The position numbers and the translations under genes are program-made. The notes under the pieces were generated by a model that searched no databases, was not told where the DNA came from, and saw only the letters and a program-made list of their open reading frames with translations. A stretch of 42,762 nucleotides of DNA from an uncultured Flavobacteriales bacterium (GTDB lineage Bacteria > Bacteroidota > Bacteroidia > Flavobacteriales_D > Sanyastnellaceae). Below, piece after piece: positions 41,380 to 42,762 of this stretch; the first letter of the stretch is position 1, and every line of letters begins with the position of its first letter. The stretch spans positions 1 to 42,762 of the forward strand of contig CALJKR010000067.1 in assembly GCA_937974555.1 (NCBI GenBank), given 5' to 3'.

Positions 41380-42600
41380 ATGAAAAACGTACATTGCTCT
41401 TTCTGTGGAAGAAAAGAAGAAGAAGTCAAAATGCTCATCGCAGGACTTCATGGTCATATATGCAGTGATTGCGCCACACAGGCCCATCGCATCATAGCTG
41501 AAGAGGTGAAAGAAGAGAAAAATGAAAAGCCTGTCGCTTTCAAAAATTACAAACCCCTGGAAATTAAAAAACATCTTGACGAATATATCATTGGTCAAGA
41601 AGAGGCAAAAAAAGTACTCAGTGTTGCTGTTTACAATCACTACAAAAGATTATCTCAAAAAACAACCACATCTAAAAAAGACGAAGTGGAAATTGAGAAA
41701 TCCAATGTCATTTTGGTCGGTGAAACAGGAACTGGAAAAACACTATTGGCCAAAACCATTGCCAAAGTTTTGAATGTTCCTTTTGCCATTGCCGATGCCA
41801 CAGTTCTAACTGAGGCCGGTTATGTGGGTGAAGATGTAGAAAGTATCCTTTCCAAGTTATTGCAAAATGCAGATTTCGATGTAACCCGAGCAGAACGAGG
41901 CATTGTATTCATTGATGAAATCGATAAAATTGCGCGTAAAAGTGATAACCCAAGTATTACCCGCGACGTCAGTGGCGAAGGGGTTCAGCAAGGGCTTCTA
42001 AAACTATTGGAAGGAAGCGTAGTTGGTGTACCACCACAAGGAGGGCGCAAACATCCTGAGCAGAAATTGATTCAAATCGACACCAAAAACATCCTATTTA
42101 TTTGTGGAGGTGCTTTTGATGGAATGGATAAAATGATTGCTCGTCGAATCAACACATCTGCTATAGGTTTCTCCTCTAAAATAGACACCAAGGATGAACA
42201 ATCTCTGTTGAAATACATCAGTCCATTGGATCTTAAAACCTTTGGTTTGATTCCTGAACTGATTGGTAGATTCCCGGTTCTCAGCTTTTTAAATCCTTTG
42301 GATGAATCTGCGCTTCGTAGAATTCTAACTGAACCCAAGAATGCCTTGATCAAGCAATATGTCAAACTTTTTGATATGGATGGAATTAAAATTTCATTCG
42401 ATAAAAAGGCGATTGATTTTATCGTTCAAAAAGCCATGGAATTCAAGTTGGGGGCGCGTGGTCTTCGCTCAATATGCGAAGCCATTATGACGGATTTGAT
42501 GTTTGAACTACCCTCGTCTTCAAGTGAAGAAAAGGAGTTTAAAATCACAGCTGAATATGCACAGAAACAATTCAATCATTCAGCACTCTCCGAATTCTGA
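41380..42600 (+). CDS. clpX: ATP-dependent Clp protease ATP-binding subunit
   Basis: A 406-residue AAA+ unfoldase that delivers substrates to ClpP. The N-terminal zinc-binding domain uses Cys6, Cys9, Cys28 and Cys31 (CSFCGRKEEEV and GHICSDC). The AAA+ core has Walker A VGETGTGKTLLAKTIA, Walker B IVFIDEIDKIA, pore loop GYVGEDVE, sensor/arginine-finger region ELIGRFPVLSFL and the GARGLRSICEAIM sensor 2 helix. RDVSGEGVQQGLLKLLEGS is diagnostic. The ATG at 41380 gives the standard zinc-domain start; an in-frame TTG 36 bases upstream is rejected. A hairpin terminator follows. Confidence 0.97.
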   Translation: MKNVHCSFCGRKEEEVKMLIAGLHGHICSDCATQAHRIIAEEVKEEKNEKPVAFKNYKPLEIKKHLDEYIIGQEEAKKVLSVAVYNHYKRLSQKTTTSKKDEVEIEKSNVILVGETGTGKTLLAKTIAKVLNVPFAIADATVLTEAGYVGEDVESILSKLLQNADFDVTRAERGIVFIDEIDKIARKSDNPSITRDVSGEGVQQGLLKLLEGSVVGVPPQGGRKHPEQKLIQIDTKNILFICGGAFDGMDKMIARRINTSAIGFSSKIDTKDEQSLLKYISPLDLKTFGLIPELIGRFPVLSFLNPLDESALRRILTEPKNALIKQYVKLFDMDGIKISFDKKAIDFIVQKAMEFKLGARGLRSICEAIMTDLMFELPSSSSEEKEFKITAEYAQKQFNHSALSEF

Positions 42601-42618
42601 TACAAAACATGAATATTT

Positions 42619-42647
42619 AAAATCCTGATTCTTCAGGATTTTTTTTT
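42619..42647 (+). terminator. Terminator after clpX
   Basis: Stem AATCCTGA / TCAGGATT with loop TTCT, followed by a run of T. It lies 20 bases after the clpX stop codon. Confidence 0.88.
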
Positions 42648-42661
42648 GCCTTATTACCAAT

Positions 42662-42693
42662 AAAAAAGCCCCGTCAGTAATGACGGGGCTTTT
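42662..42693. terminator. Strong hairpin terminator for the minus-strand gene at the right edge
   Basis: A 13-bp stem (AAAAGCCCCGTCA / TGACGGGGCTTTT) with loop GTAA. Read from the minus strand it is followed by six T and lies about 20 bases beyond the stop of the gene at the edge. It could also back up the clpX terminator. Confidence 0.88.
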
Positions 42694-42712
42694 ACTATTG
42701 TTGTGTATGCAA

Positions 42713-42762
42713 TTACTTGCTCACAACCATTCTCATGGTTTTCATCTCACCGTTTTGGATCA
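42713..42762 (-). CDS. C-terminal end of a T9SS type A cargo protein (partial)
   Basis: Only 16 codons before the stop are inside the window, reading IQNGEMKTMRMVVSK. The pattern QNGE followed by a Lys/Arg-containing final strand ending VVSK is that of the T9SS type A C-terminal domain, which typically ends in a GxYxVxxxxNGxxxTxKxVxx-like pattern. The protein would be exported through the type IX system and attached to the surface. The assignment rests on a very short stretch and on the presence of another T9SS cargo in the window. Confidence 0.5.
   Translation of the reverse strand, partial: IQNGEMKTMRMVVSK

Noticed and set aside
1..42762. tRNA, rRNA, CRISPR, transposon or prophage features
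   Set aside because: Intergenic gaps are all short; none holds a cloverleaf, repeat-spacer pattern, terminal inverted repeats or phage gene.

Overview
The window looks like a chromosomal segment of a Bacteroidota bacterium, most likely Flavobacteriales-like. Evidence: type IX secretion (T9SS) sorting tails of both kinds (a gliding-motility type B tail at about 13883-14160 and a type A tail running off the right edge), an SDR-type L-threonine dehydrogenase of the Flavobacterium kind, many TAnnTTTG promoter boxes, almost no Shine-Dalgarno sequences, and secreted proteins whose signal peptides end in AQ. I see no rRNA, tRNA, CRISPR array, insertion sequence or phage gene. Coding density is very high and no gene-free stretch exceeds about 120 bases.

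Layout. 1-731: 5' part of a secreted BNR-propeller protein (-). 772-1506: GT2 glycosyltransferase (+). 1510-4958: operon (-) L-threonine dehydrogenase, cysS, glutaminyl-cyclase-like M28 protein. 5001-7667: divergent alpha/beta hydrolase (-) and queA (+). 7698-16883: long envelope-biogenesis run (-), read right to left: nitronate monooxygenase-like enzyme, T9SS type B surface protein, coaX, outer-membrane protein, lptC, small membrane protein, CNNM/CorC protein, PpiD-like chaperone. 16968-21161: DUF6089-type barrel (+) and a 1055-residue pseudo-peptidase/propeller/barrel protein (-). 21199-24471: MBL hydrolase (+), PhoR/PhoB-like two-component pair (-), SDR (+). 24472-29209: operon (-) secreted protein, ABC exporter, acyltransferase, two-domain VOC protein. 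29281-30329: marR-yceI (+). 30356-33857: nitroreductase and barrel protein (-) divergent from SDR and M28 peptidase (+). 33858-35600: exosortase operon (-). 35712-42600: Wzc-like tyrosine kinase, clpP, priA, clpX (+). 42713-42762: end of a T9SS type A cargo protein (-).

Most interesting region: 33858-38132. A 74-residue protein with a signal peptide, a short Gly/Pro/Cys segment and a C-terminal sorting tail of the PID-CTERM type is followed after three bases by a 171-residue exosortase-like protein (Cys82, Arg123, His142), an overlapping membrane protein and a conserved cytosolic protein. Divergent from it is a fused polysaccharide co-polymerase/tyrosine kinase whose tail has 16 tyrosines in 33 residues. 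This looks like a compact exosortase system with one dedicated micro-substrate, possibly tied to exopolysaccharide export.

Regulation: several genes have a TAnnTTTG-like box exactly four bases before the start codon (three perfect matches, three with one mismatch), which implies leaderless mRNAs. The two-component operon has a three-copy TTAAC repeat with an 11-bp period upstream of its -7 box, like a PhoB/PhoP box. The marR intergenic region has a tandem 12-bp repeat between two facing promoters.
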